This document shows positions 8,699 through 16,311 of a DNA stretch of 64,000 nucleotides, piece after piece. The translations under genes and the position numbers were made by a program. The notes beneath the pieces are model-generated. The model saw only the letters and a list, made by a program, of their open reading frames with translations. It did no database searches and was not told the origin of the DNA. Within the stretch, counting starts at the first letter, position 1; each line of letters starts with the position of its first letter. Origin of the DNA: Caballeronia catudaia (lineage in GTDB: Bacteria > Pseudomonadota > Gammaproteobacteria > Burkholderiales > Burkholderiaceae); NCBI RefSeq assembly GCF_001544755.2, contig NZ_FCOF02000008.1, forward strand, positions 1 through 64,000. The letters are read 5' to 3'.

Positions 8699-10012
8699 CT
8701 AACGATTTCGGCTCAGATACCGCTGCGCGAGGGCCTCGTACAACGGCGGCGCGAACATCCTCGACACCTGGCTCGAAATCAATGCCGTAGCCATGAGTGA
8801 AAGCACGAGCGCGTGACCATCAATCATTTCGATGACGATCACAAACGCGGTGATAGGGCTCTGCGTGACCGCGGCGAGATAGCCGACCATGCCGAGCGCG
8901 ATCAGCATCGGCAATTGCATGCCGCCGAACACCAGATGCAGCGCATTGCCGATGCCCGCTCCGATCGCGAGCGACGGCGCGAAAAGTCCGCCGGGCGCGC
9001 CGGGAAGATACGATCCGACCATCGACGCCATTTTTAGCAGCGGATAGCTTGCGCCGAGTTGCGTGTTGCCTTCGAGCATGCCGCGCGCTTCCGCATAGCC
9101 GCTGCCGAAAGTGTGGCCGCCGGCGGCAACGCCGATCACGGCGATGAATAAACCGCACATCGAACCGAACGCCACCGGATGCGACTCGCGCCAGCCGAGT
9201 AGACGCGACGGCATCCAGCGCTGCGTATTCAAAAGCAGCCAGCAGAAGATCCCACCTGCCAGGCCCGTCACGACGCCGAGCAGAATGACGGCGAGCGCGA
9301 GTGAATCGGGGAAGTGCCGGGATACCGCGATCGTGCCGAAATACGTGTAGTTGCCCTGCAGCGCGAGCGAAACAACACCGGCAAAGATGATCGCCGTGAT
9401 CAGCACGCCGCTCGTGCGCTGTTCGAAGCTGCGCGTGAGCTCCTCGATGGCGAAGACCACGCCCGCGAGCGGCGCATTGAATGCCGCCGACAATCCCGCC
9501 GCCGCGCCCGCGAGCGCCAGCTTGCGCTCGAGCGCGCCGTTGTGAATGGTGCGCAGGCGCGTGGGGTAGAAGCGGCGCAGGCTGAACATGAGCGCGGCGC
9601 CGACATGTATGGTCGGTCCTTCGCGCCCGATGGTGAATCCGCCGAGGATCGACAGAAACGATATGGCGATCTTGCCGACGAGAATCCGGATGGTCAGCAG
9701 TCGCGGTCCCAAGGGCCGCCCGTCGTGCAGCACCGCGATGACCTGCGGAATGCCGCTGCCTTCCGCGCCCGGAAAAAACCGGCGCGTCAGCCACACGCCG
9801 ACTGCCCCGACTGCGGGCGTGAGCAAAAGAGGCAGCCACCAATGAAGGGCCGTGATACGCAGGAAGGCTTCGTACCCGAAGTCGATGAGCCGTGCGTACA
9901 TGACCGCGATGAGTCCGGTGGCGACCGCGCCGAGCCAGAACACGCCGTAATGCAGCCACAGCCGCCTGCCGCGCAGCAATGTGCGTCGGTCGATGAATCC
10001 GGGAATGTGCAT
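8699..10012 (-). CDS. ClC-family chloride channel/antiporter
   Basis: A 437-residue polytopic membrane protein of the ClC family. The selectivity-filter motifs are GSGIPQ (85-90) and GREGPT (129-134), with the gating glutamate at 131; the stretch AIEELTRSF contains the second glutamate associated with proton coupling, so H+/Cl- exchange is more likely than a passive channel. No C-terminal CBS domains are present. In enterobacteria ClcA supports acid resistance. The gene lies alone between the iron-permease gene and a MarR gene on the same strand, with about 80 bases to the latter. Confidence 0.92.
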   Translation of the reverse strand: MHIPGFIDRRTLLRGRRLWLHYGVFWLGAVATGLIAVMYARLIDFGYEAFLRITALHWWLPLLLTPAVGAVGVWLTRRFFPGAEGSGIPQVIAVLHDGRPLGPRLLTIRILVGKIAISFLSILGGFTIGREGPTIHVGAALMFSLRRFYPTRLRTIHNGALERKLALAGAAAGLSAAFNAPLAGVVFAIEELTRSFEQRTSGVLITAIIFAGVVSLALQGNYTYFGTIAVSRHFPDSLALAVILLGVVTGLAGGIFCWLLLNTQRWMPSRLLGWRESHPVAFGSMCGLFIAVIGVAAGGHTFGSGYAEARGMLEGNTQLGASYPLLKMASMVGSYLPGAPGGLFAPSLAIGAGIGNALHLVFGGMQLPMLIALGMVGYLAAVTQSPITAFVIVIEMIDGHALVLSLMATALISSQVSRMFAPPLYEALAQRYLSRNR

Positions 10013-10094
10013 CGGAAGGGAAATGAGTTGGTCGAAGCGAATTTAAGGCACATTGTGACATAAATGTGCGTCGCGCTTCGATGCGGCTATCGGA

Positions 10095-10526
10095 TCACGC
10101 TTGACTGTCCTCTTGTCCATGACCGAATACCCAGCCGAATGAACCGTAGTGGGCCTTGTGTTCGGCGGCGAGTTTGAGCAGGCAGCGTTCGCCCTTTGCG
10201 CTGAGATGCACTTGCACCTGCCGACGATCGGTCTTGTCGGTTTTGCGGATCACGAGTCCCGCCGCTTCGCAACGCGACACCAGCGCGGCAGTGCCATTGG
10301 GCGCTGCCTGCAGGCGCTCCGCGAGCTCGCCTACGGTCGCCCATCGGCGCTCCGGAAAGCCTCTTATGTGCAGAAGCAACTGATACTGAAGCGTCGTGAT
10401 GCCGGCTGCATTGGAGATCTCCTCCGATACGCGCAAGAACTTGCGCAGCTCGTAGCGAAACACCGACATCGCTTCCAGATCGTGTTTGTTCGGGAGGGCG
10501 GATGTCTTCTTTGCGTCTGATGGCAT
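10095..10526 (-). CDS. MarR family transcriptional regulator
   Basis: A 143-residue winged-helix regulator. The recognition region is GELAERLQAAPNGTAALVSRCEAAGLV and the wing contains the family DRR signature (KTDKTDRRQVQVHLSAKG). It is the gene just upstream of the ClC transporter on the same strand, about 80 bases apart, so it may control that gene or itself. The ligand is unknown; members commonly sense phenolics or oxidants. Confidence 0.88.
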   Translation of the reverse strand: MPSDAKKTSALPNKHDLEAMSVFRYELRKFLRVSEEISNAAGITTLQYQLLLHIRGFPERRWATVGELAERLQAAPNGTAALVSRCEAAGLVIRKTDKTDRRQVQVHLSAKGERCLLKLAAEHKAHYGSFGWVFGHGQEDSQA

Positions 10527-10645
10527 GGGCGATCCTGATTCGAGGTTGATGCAGCGACCCGCGCGATCGGGCGCCGGCGGATCATACAGGGTCCTCCCAT
10601 CCGCCGCCGGGTGCGCTGCATCTTCCTCTTTCCCTCGCTTGCGCG

Positions 10646-10894
10646 CTACTGCGACATCGCGCCGGATGCCGGATGGTCCTTGCCCATCGCGTCTTGCTTC
10701 TTCATGTTGCTGCTCTTGCCCATCGAGTCGTGCGACATGGCGCCCTTCTTCATCGAATCGTTAGACATGCTGTCTTTCTTCATCGTGTCATGCGACATCG
10801 CGTCGTTCGACATCGCGCCGCTCGCCTGCGCGAATACCGTCGATGCGCCCATCGCCAGCGCCGCCGCCAGTACTGCCGTCATCAATCGCTTCAT
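10646..10894 (-). CDS. Exported Met-rich pentapeptide MXKDX-repeat protein (MrpX-like)
   Basis: An 82-residue protein with a cleavable signal peptide (about 1-22, ending VFAQA). The mature part is a string of Met-centred repeats (MSND, MSHD, MKKD, MGK) with ten methionines in about 58 residues and no cysteine. AAGGAG sits ten bases before this Met; a start nine codons upstream gives a poorer signal peptide. In Azospira suillum a protein of this kind (MrpX) acts as a sacrificial periplasmic scavenger of hypochlorite whose oxidised Met residues are recycled by YedY1/YedZ1. Here it is the last gene of an operon with exactly such partners, so the same role is inferred. Confidence 0.88.
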   Translation of the reverse strand: MKRLMTAVLAAALAMGASTVFAQASGAMSNDAMSHDTMKKDSMSNDSMKKGAMSHDSMGKSSNMKKQDAMGKDHPASGAMSQ

Positions 10895-10960
10895 CACTGC
10901 TCTCCTTGGTGAGTCCAACATGGCATCCGGACGATCCGGAACCGGCTGATGGTGCGGCGC

Positions 10961-11737
10961 TCAAGACCCGCCGAACCAGTTGTATCCCTGATCGACCCAA
11001 TAGCCGCCCGGATAGGTATTGGTCACGAATATCTCGACGATGTGTTTCGGGTTCTTGTAGCCGAGCTTGGTCGGCATGCGCAGCTTCATCGGATAGCCGT
11101 ATTTCGCGGGCAGGCGCTGGCCGTCGTACTCGAAGGTCAAAAGCGTCTGTGGATGCAGCGCCGTGGGCATATCGATGCTTTCGTAGTAGTCGTCGGCGCA
11201 GCGAAAGCCGACATACTTCGCCGTCGTGTCCGCGCCCACGCGCCGCAGAAATTCGGCGAACGGCGTGCCGCCCCAGCGCCCGATCGCGCTCCAGCCTTCC
11301 ACGCAGATATGCCGCGTGATCTGCTCGGCGTGCGGCAGCGCGTACAACTGCGGCAGTGTCCACACGCGCTGTCCCGTCACGAGTCCGCCGACTTTCAGGC
11401 GATAGCTGTCGCCGTTCACTTCGGGGACATCGTCGATCCCATAGAACGCGTTGAAGGGAAACGGCCGTGTGAGTTGCGCTTCGGTGTAGGTCGGCGCGAG
11501 CCGCGTCGGATCGAAGAGCAGCGCCTGCGCGCGATCGTTGAGGCGCGATACGGCCGTGAGAAATTTGTTGACCGAGTCGCCGTCGGTGATCGAGCAGCCG
11601 GTCAGCAGCGAGAGGCCGCCCAGGGTCAGCATGCGCTTGCCGAACAGACGGCGCGACGGCATGTCGAGTTCGCGGCGCGCATCGGCGAGCAAGGATGCGC
11701 GATCCACTTCGATGATTCGTTTCTTGTCGGCTTTCAT
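10961..11737 (-). CDS. Tat-exported molybdopterin-dependent oxidoreductase (YedY/MsrP-like)
   Basis: A 258-residue sulfite-oxidase-fold protein. The N-terminus has a twin-arginine motif SRRLFGK (28-34) followed by a hydrophobic stretch, LTLGGLSLLTGC, that also ends in a lipobox-like LTGC (Cys48). The molybdenum-ligating cysteine is Cys145 in RHICVEGWS, and the C-terminal KNPKHIVEIFV region is typical. The family includes MsrP (YedY), which reduces periplasmic methionine sulfoxide with electrons from a membrane haem protein. It lies 19 bases downstream of a cytochrome b gene and upstream of the Met-rich protein, in keeping with a reductase that repairs that protein. Confidence 0.88.
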   Translation of the reverse strand: MKADKKRIIEVDRASLLADARRELDMPSRRLFGKRMLTLGGLSLLTGCSITDGDSVNKFLTAVSRLNDRAQALLFDPTRLAPTYTEAQLTRPFPFNAFYGIDDVPEVNGDSYRLKVGGLVTGQRVWTLPQLYALPHAEQITRHICVEGWSAIGRWGGTPFAEFLRRVGADTTAKYVGFRCADDYYESIDMPTALHPQTLLTFEYDGQRLPAKYGYPMKLRMPTKLGYKNPKHIVEIFVTNTYPGGYWVDQGYNWFGGS

Positions 11738-11756
11738 GGCGTATTCCTGGAAGGCA

Positions 11757-12395
11757 TCAGCGGCCGCGCAGCATCGTGAGCAGCGAGCGCGGCACGAGCG
11801 CGACCATCGCCACGTGCACGACGACGAACGCCGCCATCAGCGCCATCGCGCAGAAATGCACGACGCGCGCGTTGTCGTAGCCGCCCATCAGTTCGCGCAA
11901 GAGCGGGAATTGCACGGACTTCCAGATCGCGAGTCCCGAAAGCACGAGCACGAAAAGATCGACGACGACCGTGAGATACGCGAGTTTCTGCACCGCGTTG
12001 TACTGGCGCAGATCGGCGTGCGAGAGCTTGCCCGTCAATGCGCCGATCAGATCGCGCAGCACGGCGCGCGGCGACAGCGGAAAGAACTTCGATACGAAGC
12101 GCCCGCTCGCGACGTTGAGCGCGATATAGACGATGCCGTTGAACACCAGCAGCCACATGGCCGCGAAGTGCCACTGCAGCGCGCCGCCGAGCCAGCCGCC
12201 GAGCGTGATCGACGGAGGAATGACGATTTGCCGGAACACAGGCGACGCGTCGTAGATGCGCCAGCCGGACAACATCATCACGAGCGCGGCGATCGCATTG
12301 AGCCAATGCGTGATGCGCAGCCAGAGCGGATGAATCGGCGGATTGCGCGCATCGGTCGCGTGCATCACATCGAGAGTCGGTTTCGTCGTGTCCAT
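11757..12395 (-). CDS. Cytochrome b561-type membrane haem protein (YedZ1-like)
   Basis: A 212-residue protein with four to five transmembrane helices and histidines placed for haem b binding (RITHWLNAIAAL, QWHFAAMWLLVFNGIVY, RVVHFCAMALMAAFVVVHV). It belongs to the cytochrome b/b561-like family that feeds electrons to periplasmic molybdoenzymes; the Azospira YedZ1 is of this type, unlike the FRD-like MsrQ of enterobacteria. An upstream in-frame start at 12464 would lie inside and beyond the promoter, so Met at 12395 is preferred. It is the first gene of the three-gene reverse operon. Confidence 0.85.
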   Translation of the reverse strand: MDTTKPTLDVMHATDARNPPIHPLWLRITHWLNAIAALVMMLSGWRIYDASPVFRQIVIPPSITLGGWLGGALQWHFAAMWLLVFNGIVYIALNVASGRFVSKFFPLSPRAVLRDLIGALTGKLSHADLRQYNAVQKLAYLTVVVDLFVLVLSGLAIWKSVQFPLLRELMGGYDNARVVHFCAMALMAAFVVVHVAMVALVPRSLLTMLRGR

Positions 12396-12428
12396 GTCGA
12401 TCACCGTGACGGGTCGGATACCAGTCAA

Positions 12429-12454
12429 TTCGACAGAGACACGCAACGGGTTAC
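12429..12454 (-). promoter_or_regulatory. SigF-type promoter for the cytochrome b / molybdoenzyme / MXKDX operon
   Basis: Read on the reverse strand: GTAACC, 16 bases, CGAA. This is the -35/-10 pair reported for SigF-type ECF factors paired with NrsF. It ends about 33 bases before the cytochrome start and is matched by an identical arrangement on the other strand. Confidence 0.8.
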
Positions 12455-12487
12455 AGCCTCGCACGCGAAAATTTTATTTCGAGAGGT

Positions 12488-12513
12488 GTAACCGGGGACC
12501 GCGGACGAGCGAA
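12488..12513 (+). promoter_or_regulatory. SigF-type autoregulatory promoter
   Basis: GTAACC (12488-12493), 16 bases, CGAA (12510-12513), about 20 bases before the sigma-factor start. Spacing and both hexamers equal those of the divergent promoter, so the sigma factor very likely drives its own gene and the reverse operon. The AAGGAG ribosome site at 12524-12529 lies just downstream. Confidence 0.8.
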
Positions 12514-12533
12514 TTAGCCCGTAAAGGAGCCGG

Positions 12534-13235
12534 ATGACGACGATGGACGACGACCGCGCTATAGTGGCGCATCACCGCTTCGGCTATACCGAAACGATCG
12601 ATCTGAAAGCGGGCGCCTCGCGCACCGCCGCGGCTGCACGCCGCGCGCACGGATCACCGCCGCACCGTCCCGCCTGCACAGGAGCCACGTTGGAAGACGC
12701 GGAAAGCCGCCTGAAAGCGTTATTCGTTCGCGGTCTCGACGGCGACGCCGACGCTTATCGCAGCTTTCTGCAAGCGCTCACGCGGCACTTGCGCGGCTTT
12801 CTGCGCAAGCGCATCCCGCAGCTTCATGACGACATCGAAGACCTCGTTCAGGAGATTCTGCTCGCGGTGCACAATGCGCGTCACACCTATCGTCAGGATG
12901 AGCCGCTGACCGCCTGGCTTCACGCGATCGCCCGTTACAAGCTGATGGATTTCTTCCGCTCGCGCGCACGCCGCGAATCCCTGAACGATCCGCTCGACGA
13001 TGACGCCGAGTTGCTGGCCTACACCGACGACGAGCCGGCCCGGGCGCGTCACGACATCGGCAAGCTGCTCGAACATCTGCCCGACAAGCAGCGGCTGCCG
13101 ATCGTTCACGTGAAGCTCGAAGGCTTGTCGGTGACGGAGACGGCGCGCATCACGGGTCTTTCCGAATCGGCCGTGAAGGTCGGCGTGCATCGCGGTCTGA
13201 AAGCGCTCGCCGCGCTCATCCGGGGGCCGCGATGA
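12534..13235 (+). CDS. sigF: ECF-type RNA polymerase sigma factor (SigF-like)
   Basis: A 233-residue sigma-70-family factor with region 2 ([21 protein letters not shown], then [16 protein letters not shown]) and region 4 ([44 protein letters not shown]). The first 52 residues are a poorly conserved, Ala/His/Arg-rich extension. A TTG at 12690 with AGGAG upstream would give a standard 181-residue ECF protein, but the promoter and AAGGAG at 12524 support the ATG used here; both may be used. Its stop overlaps the start of the anti-sigma gene. Together with NrsF and the reverse operon it fits an oxidant-induced (hypochlorite or related) regulon. Confidence 0.9.
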   Translation: MTTMDDDRAIVAHHRFGYTETIDLKAGASRTAAAARRAHGSPPHRPACTGATLEDAESRLKALFVRGLDGDADAYRSFLQALTRHLRGFLRKRIPQLHDDIEDLVQEILLAVHNARHTYRQDEPLTAWLHAIARYKLMDFFRSRARRESLNDPLDDDAELLAYTDDEPARARHDIGKLLEHLPDKQRLPIVHVKLEGLSVTETARITGLSESAVKVGVHRGLKALAALIRGPR

Positions 13236-13873
13236 AAACCGACGATCTCATCGGCCTGCTGTCGAATCAGGTGACGCGCGTCGACCGCAGCGCCGTCGCG
13301 CGCCGTTTCGCTGTGGCGCTGCTGCTCGGCGCAGTGGGATCGCTGATCCTGATGGGCGTGGTCTTCGGCGTGCGGCACGACATGAGCACCGTCGCGCGCA
13401 CGGCCGCATTCTGGGCGAAGCTCGCGTATCCGCTGGCGATTGCGGTCGGCGCGATGCTCGCCGTGATGCGGCTCGGCCGCCCGGGGGCGCGCGCGGGCTA
13501 TTCGTGGGCGCTCATCGCGTTGCCGTTCGTCGCGGTGTGGCTGGCGAGCCTCTTCGTGCTCGACGGCGCCGCGCCCGACGCACGCCTTTCGCTCGTGCTC
13601 GGCCGGACCTGGCGAACCTGCCCGCTCAACATTCTTCTGCTTTCGGCGCCGACGTTTCCCGCCGTGTTCTGGGCCGTCAAATCGCTCGCGCCGACGCAAC
13701 TGCGGCTTGCGGGCGCCGTCGCCGGTCTGCTCGCGAGTTCGATCGCCACGATCGTCTATTGCCTGCATTGTCCGGAGATGAGTCCCGCGTTCTGGAGCGT
13801 GTGGTATGCGATCGGGATGCTGATGCCGGCGGGCATCGGCGCATGGCTGGGACCGAAACTATTGCGCTGGTAG
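13232..13873 (+). CDS. nrsF: NrsF-type (DUF1109) membrane anti-sigma factor
   Basis: A 213-residue protein with six predicted transmembrane helices after a short cytoplasmic N-terminus ([20 protein letters not shown]), as in DUF1109/NrsF anti-sigma factors. Cysteines occur at 130, 177 and 180, the last two as CLHC in a periplasm-side position; conserved cysteines are needed for signal response in Caulobacter NrsF. The ATGA overlap with the sigma-factor stop enforces coupled synthesis. It should hold the sigma factor at the membrane and release it when the cysteines (or nearby Met/Trp) are oxidised or metallated. Confidence 0.9.
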   Translation: MKTDDLIGLLSNQVTRVDRSAVARRFAVALLLGAVGSLILMGVVFGVRHDMSTVARTAAFWAKLAYPLAIAVGAMLAVMRLGRPGARAGYSWALIALPFVAVWLASLFVLDGAAPDARLSLVLGRTWRTCPLNILLLSAPTFPAVFWAVKSLAPTQLRLAGAVAGLLASSIATIVYCLHCPEMSPAFWSVWYAIGMLMPAGIGAWLGPKLLRW

Positions 13874-13948
13874 AGAACGGCGCAAAACGCGGCTAGTATT
13901 CATTTCGTTGAAGTGCGAGAGCAACGGCGTTCGGCGAGCACATCGATC

Positions 13949-14359
13949 ATGTCAAGCGAATGGAAGCGCCGCGTTACCTTATTCGTCCAGCGATTCTGGC
14001 AGCCCACCGGAGCATGTATGAGTTGCATGCCGGGAAGCTGGGGCAACGTCTTGAGCCTTCCTCACTGGAAGGTCGCGTTCGAGACCGGGCTTCTCACTGC
14101 GCTCCTCGCGGTGTTGCTGACCTTCACGCCCGCGAATAGGCTCTACGCGAACCGATACGGCAACGCGTTGCTCATCGGGTTGTTGACCATGCTCGGCGAC
14201 GCCTATGCGCATCCGGGCCACTACGGGGCGCCCTACGTCGAGCATGTGCTGACCGGGGTCGTTTCAGGACTTCTGTCGCTGGCCGCGTCCTATCTTTTCG
14301 ACGACCGCGCCCGTCGTATCCGCGCGTTTTGGGCGCGTGCATCGAGACTCGTCCGCTAA
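13949..14359 (+). CDS. Hypothetical membrane protein (136 aa)
   Basis: Two or three hydrophobic segments are visible (FETGLLTALLAVLLTFTP, NALLIGLLTMLGDAYA, HVLTGVVSGLLSLAASYLF) after a basic N-terminus that contains a Cys-rich patch ACMSCMPG. The frame runs further upstream to a GTG at 13913, but Met at 13949 gives a more protein-like N-terminus; Met at 14018 is also possible. It follows nrsF by 75 bases on the same strand and could be read through from the SigF-type promoter. No family recognised. Confidence 0.6.
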   Translation: MSSEWKRRVTLFVQRFWQPTGACMSCMPGSWGNVLSLPHWKVAFETGLLTALLAVLLTFTPANRLYANRYGNALLIGLLTMLGDAYAHPGHYGAPYVEHVLTGVVSGLLSLAASYLFDDRARRIRAFWARASRLVR

Positions 14360-14405
14360 TGCTGCGTCATTCGTTTGCAAATGCGTCGTCGATAGCCTGT
14401 AGCGC

Positions 14406-14597
14406 ATGCAGAAAGCCGAAGCGCTTCGTGCGGAATCGATCCGTCTTGTCCACATGAAACGAGCGCCCGTGCGCGGGCGACGAAAAAATTCGAAAACGGC
14501 GACGGCTCGCGGCGCGACGCTCGATCAGTTCAACACGCAATTGCAGCAGGCGATTCTGTCGCGCGTGGCGTCGTCGATTTCGAGCTCGATTGTTTAG
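14406..14597 (+). CDS. Possible small basic protein (63 aa)
   Basis: A short frame with an Arg/Lys-rich first half and a Gln/Ser/Ile-rich second half (FNTQLQQAILSRVASSISSSIV) that could form an amphipathic helix. No good ribosome site lies before the ATG and no family was recognised. It may be a chance frame. Confidence 0.25.
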   Translation: MQKAEALRAESIRLVHMKRAPVRGRRKNSKTATARGATLDQFNTQLQQAILSRVASSISSSIV

Positions 14598-14655
14598 TCA
14601 AGCTACATTGCTTAACCGCTTAAATATCGAAGCGCATTTCCCTTCGTAGCCGATG

Positions 14656-14691
14656 AGTCCGCAAGAATGACGTATCGTTCCTATGCGGACT
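14656..14691 (+). promoter_or_regulatory. Inverted repeat in the protease leader
   Basis: Arms AGTCCGCA and TGCGGACT pair perfectly across a 20-base loop, about 110 bases before the protease start. It could be an operator or an mRNA hairpin; no T-run follows. Confidence 0.35.
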
Positions 14692-14799
14692 GCATAAGAT
14701 GCCTTGAGACAGCCGCGGTTTCGAGCCCCGACTCCGATCGACCGTTCGATAACACCACGTGCGTCATTCCCGTCGCTTACTCTCAGGAGGGAGAGAATC

Positions 14800-15879
14800 A
14801 TGTGCAATCACGTCGGGCATCACAGCGTTCCCTCGATCTACTGCATTCTGCCGCCGCATATGCTCAAGGAAATCGCGAAGAACGGCACGCCTCAGCAACG
14901 CTCGGTCGCCGTCGATACCTTGTCGACGGACCATACGTTCCGCCAGATCCGCTCGGTTCAGGCGGCGCTGCTCGCGCCGAAACGCGGCGGGTCCGTGACA
15001 CCCGTTCCCGCGGTTCCATCCGCACACCGAAGCATTTACACCGCCAATAACACCGAGACACTGCCCGGCAAGCTGGTGAGATCCGAAGGCGCGCCGAAGT
15101 CGAACGACGACTGCGTCGACGAGGCCTACGACGGGCTCGGCGCGACCTTCGAGTTCTATCTGGAAATTTTCCACCGCAATTCCATCGACGACGCGGGCAT
15201 GCCATTGACCGGCACGGTGCATTACGGCGACAAGTACGACAATGCCTTCTGGAACTCCCAGCAGATGGTGTTCGGCGATGGCGACGGCACGCTGTTCAAT
15301 CGCTTCACCATCGCGATCGACGTCATCGGGCATGAACTGACGCACGGCGTCACCGAGCATACGGCCGGTCTCGCTTACTCCGGGCAGGCTGGCGCGCTCA
15401 ACGAATCCGTGTCGGACGTGTTCGGCTCGCTCATCAAGCAGTACGCGCTGAAGCAGAAAGCGGACACGGCGGACTGGCTCATCGGTGCGGGACTGCTCGC
15501 GAGCGGCGTGAAAGGCGTCGCACTGAGGTCCATGAAAGAACCCGGAACCGCTTACGATGATCCCGTGCTGGGCAAGGACCCCCAGCCGGCAGACATGGCT
15601 CATTACGTGAATACGTCGCAGGACAATCATGGCGTTCACATCAACTCGGGCATTCCCAATCGCGCGTTCTGCCTGGCGGCGCTCGGCATCGGCGGCTATG
15701 CGTGGGAGAAGGCCGGACGCGTCTGGTACGAGACCCTGAACGATTCGCACATCAAGCCGACCGCCAATTTCAAGACCTTCGCGCGGCTCACGGTGTCCAA
15801 TGCCAATCGGCTCTACGGCGCCAGCAGCGCCGAGTCGAAAGCCATCAGCAAGGCCTGGGACACGGTTGGTGTACTGTGA
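14800..15879 (+). CDS. M4-family (protealysin-like) metallopeptidase
   Basis: A 359-residue zinc endopeptidase without signal peptide. The N-terminal PPHML (18-22) is the short protealysin-type propeptide signature (PPxI/L-like). The zinc site is HELTH (His178, Glu179, His182) with the third ligand Glu202 in ALNESVSD; the transition-state His280 is in NHGVHINSGIPN. AGGAGG lies a few bases before the ATG, and upstream in-frame sequence is not protein-like. Protealysin-like peptidases of Gram-negatives are cytosolic or released without classical export and are controlled by an inhibitor encoded next door. The next gene is exactly that, with a four-base overlap. Confidence 0.92.
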   Translation: MCNHVGHHSVPSIYCILPPHMLKEIAKNGTPQQRSVAVDTLSTDHTFRQIRSVQAALLAPKRGGSVTPVPAVPSAHRSIYTANNTETLPGKLVRSEGAPKSNDDCVDEAYDGLGATFEFYLEIFHRNSIDDAGMPLTGTVHYGDKYDNAFWNSQQMVFGDGDGTLFNRFTIAIDVIGHELTHGVTEHTAGLAYSGQAGALNESVSDVFGSLIKQYALKQKADTADWLIGAGLLASGVKGVALRSMKEPGTAYDDPVLGKDPQPADMAHYVNTSQDNHGVHINSGIPNRAFCLAALGIGGYAWEKAGRVWYETLNDSHIKPTANFKTFARLTVSNANRLYGASSAESKAISKAWDTVGVL

Positions 15880-16289
15880 GTCGGGCGACAGGCATGTGGG
15901 CCCGCCAACTGGCCGGGCTCACATTGTCCTGTCTCGTTGCGGCGGGCTGTACGGCCCATAGCGCGCAGAAGAAGGAGCTGCCGATGCAAGCGGAACTGTT
16001 CATCGACGGAGGCGTGGGGTTTTTTCCCGGTCTCGCGCGGCCAATCGTGCTCGACGAGGACGCTCTGTCGGCTGAAGAACGCGACGAGCTTTCGCGGCTC
16101 GTGTCCGCCGCCCGCGCGGAGCCGGTCGCCGCGCGCGGAGCGGCATCGAAGCCAGTGCCGGACGGGCGGACTTATCGCATTCGCATCACGTCACCGGACG
16201 GAACGAAGGAGCTGAGCAGCGCCGATCCTTCCGTTCCCCCCGCGTTTTCAGCGCTGATGGCGTTCATCAAACAGCGCGGGCACCGCTGA
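15876..16289 (+). CDS. Emfourin-type M4 protease inhibitor with lipoprotein signal
   Basis: The core (from Met at 15984, 101 residues) matches emfourin, the tight-binding inhibitor paired with protealysin: ELFIDGGVGFFPGLARPIVLD, then LSAEERDELSRLV, then YRIRITSPDG and a hydrophobic C-terminal helix. The frame is open further upstream to a GTG that overlaps the protease stop (GTGA), adding a signal sequence LAGLTLSCLVAAGC whose last Cys fits a lipobox. The long form (137 aa) would be a periplasmic or outer-membrane lipoprotein; the short form a cytosolic inhibitor. A perfect AAGGAG stands six bases before the internal ATG, so both may be made. Known emfourins that I recall lack the lipoprotein part. 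Confidence 0.82.
   Translation: MSRATGMWARQLAGLTLSCLVAAGCTAHSAQKKELPMQAELFIDGGVGFFPGLARPIVLDEDALSAEERDELSRLVSAARAEPVAARGAASKPVPDGRTYRIRITSPDGTKELSSADPSVPPAFSALMAFIKQRGHR
15972..15986 (+). promoter_or_regulatory. Internal ribosome binding site and ATG inside the inhibitor gene
   Basis: AAGGAG at 15972-15977, six bases, then in-frame ATG at 15984. The site lies between the lipobox cysteine and the emfourin core, exactly where a cytosolic version would start. Confidence 0.65.
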
Positions 16290-16311
16290 GCGCGTGAGCC
16301 GCTCCCTGAGT

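Larger units (their letters stand above)
14360..14799. other. Intergenic region with one weak small frame and one inverted repeat
   Basis: A 440-base stretch before the protease gene. Its centre (about 14590-14640) is AT-richer than its surroundings and is the likely promoter area. It contains a weak 63-codon frame and the inverted repeat described separately; nothing else was recognised. Confidence 0.45.
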
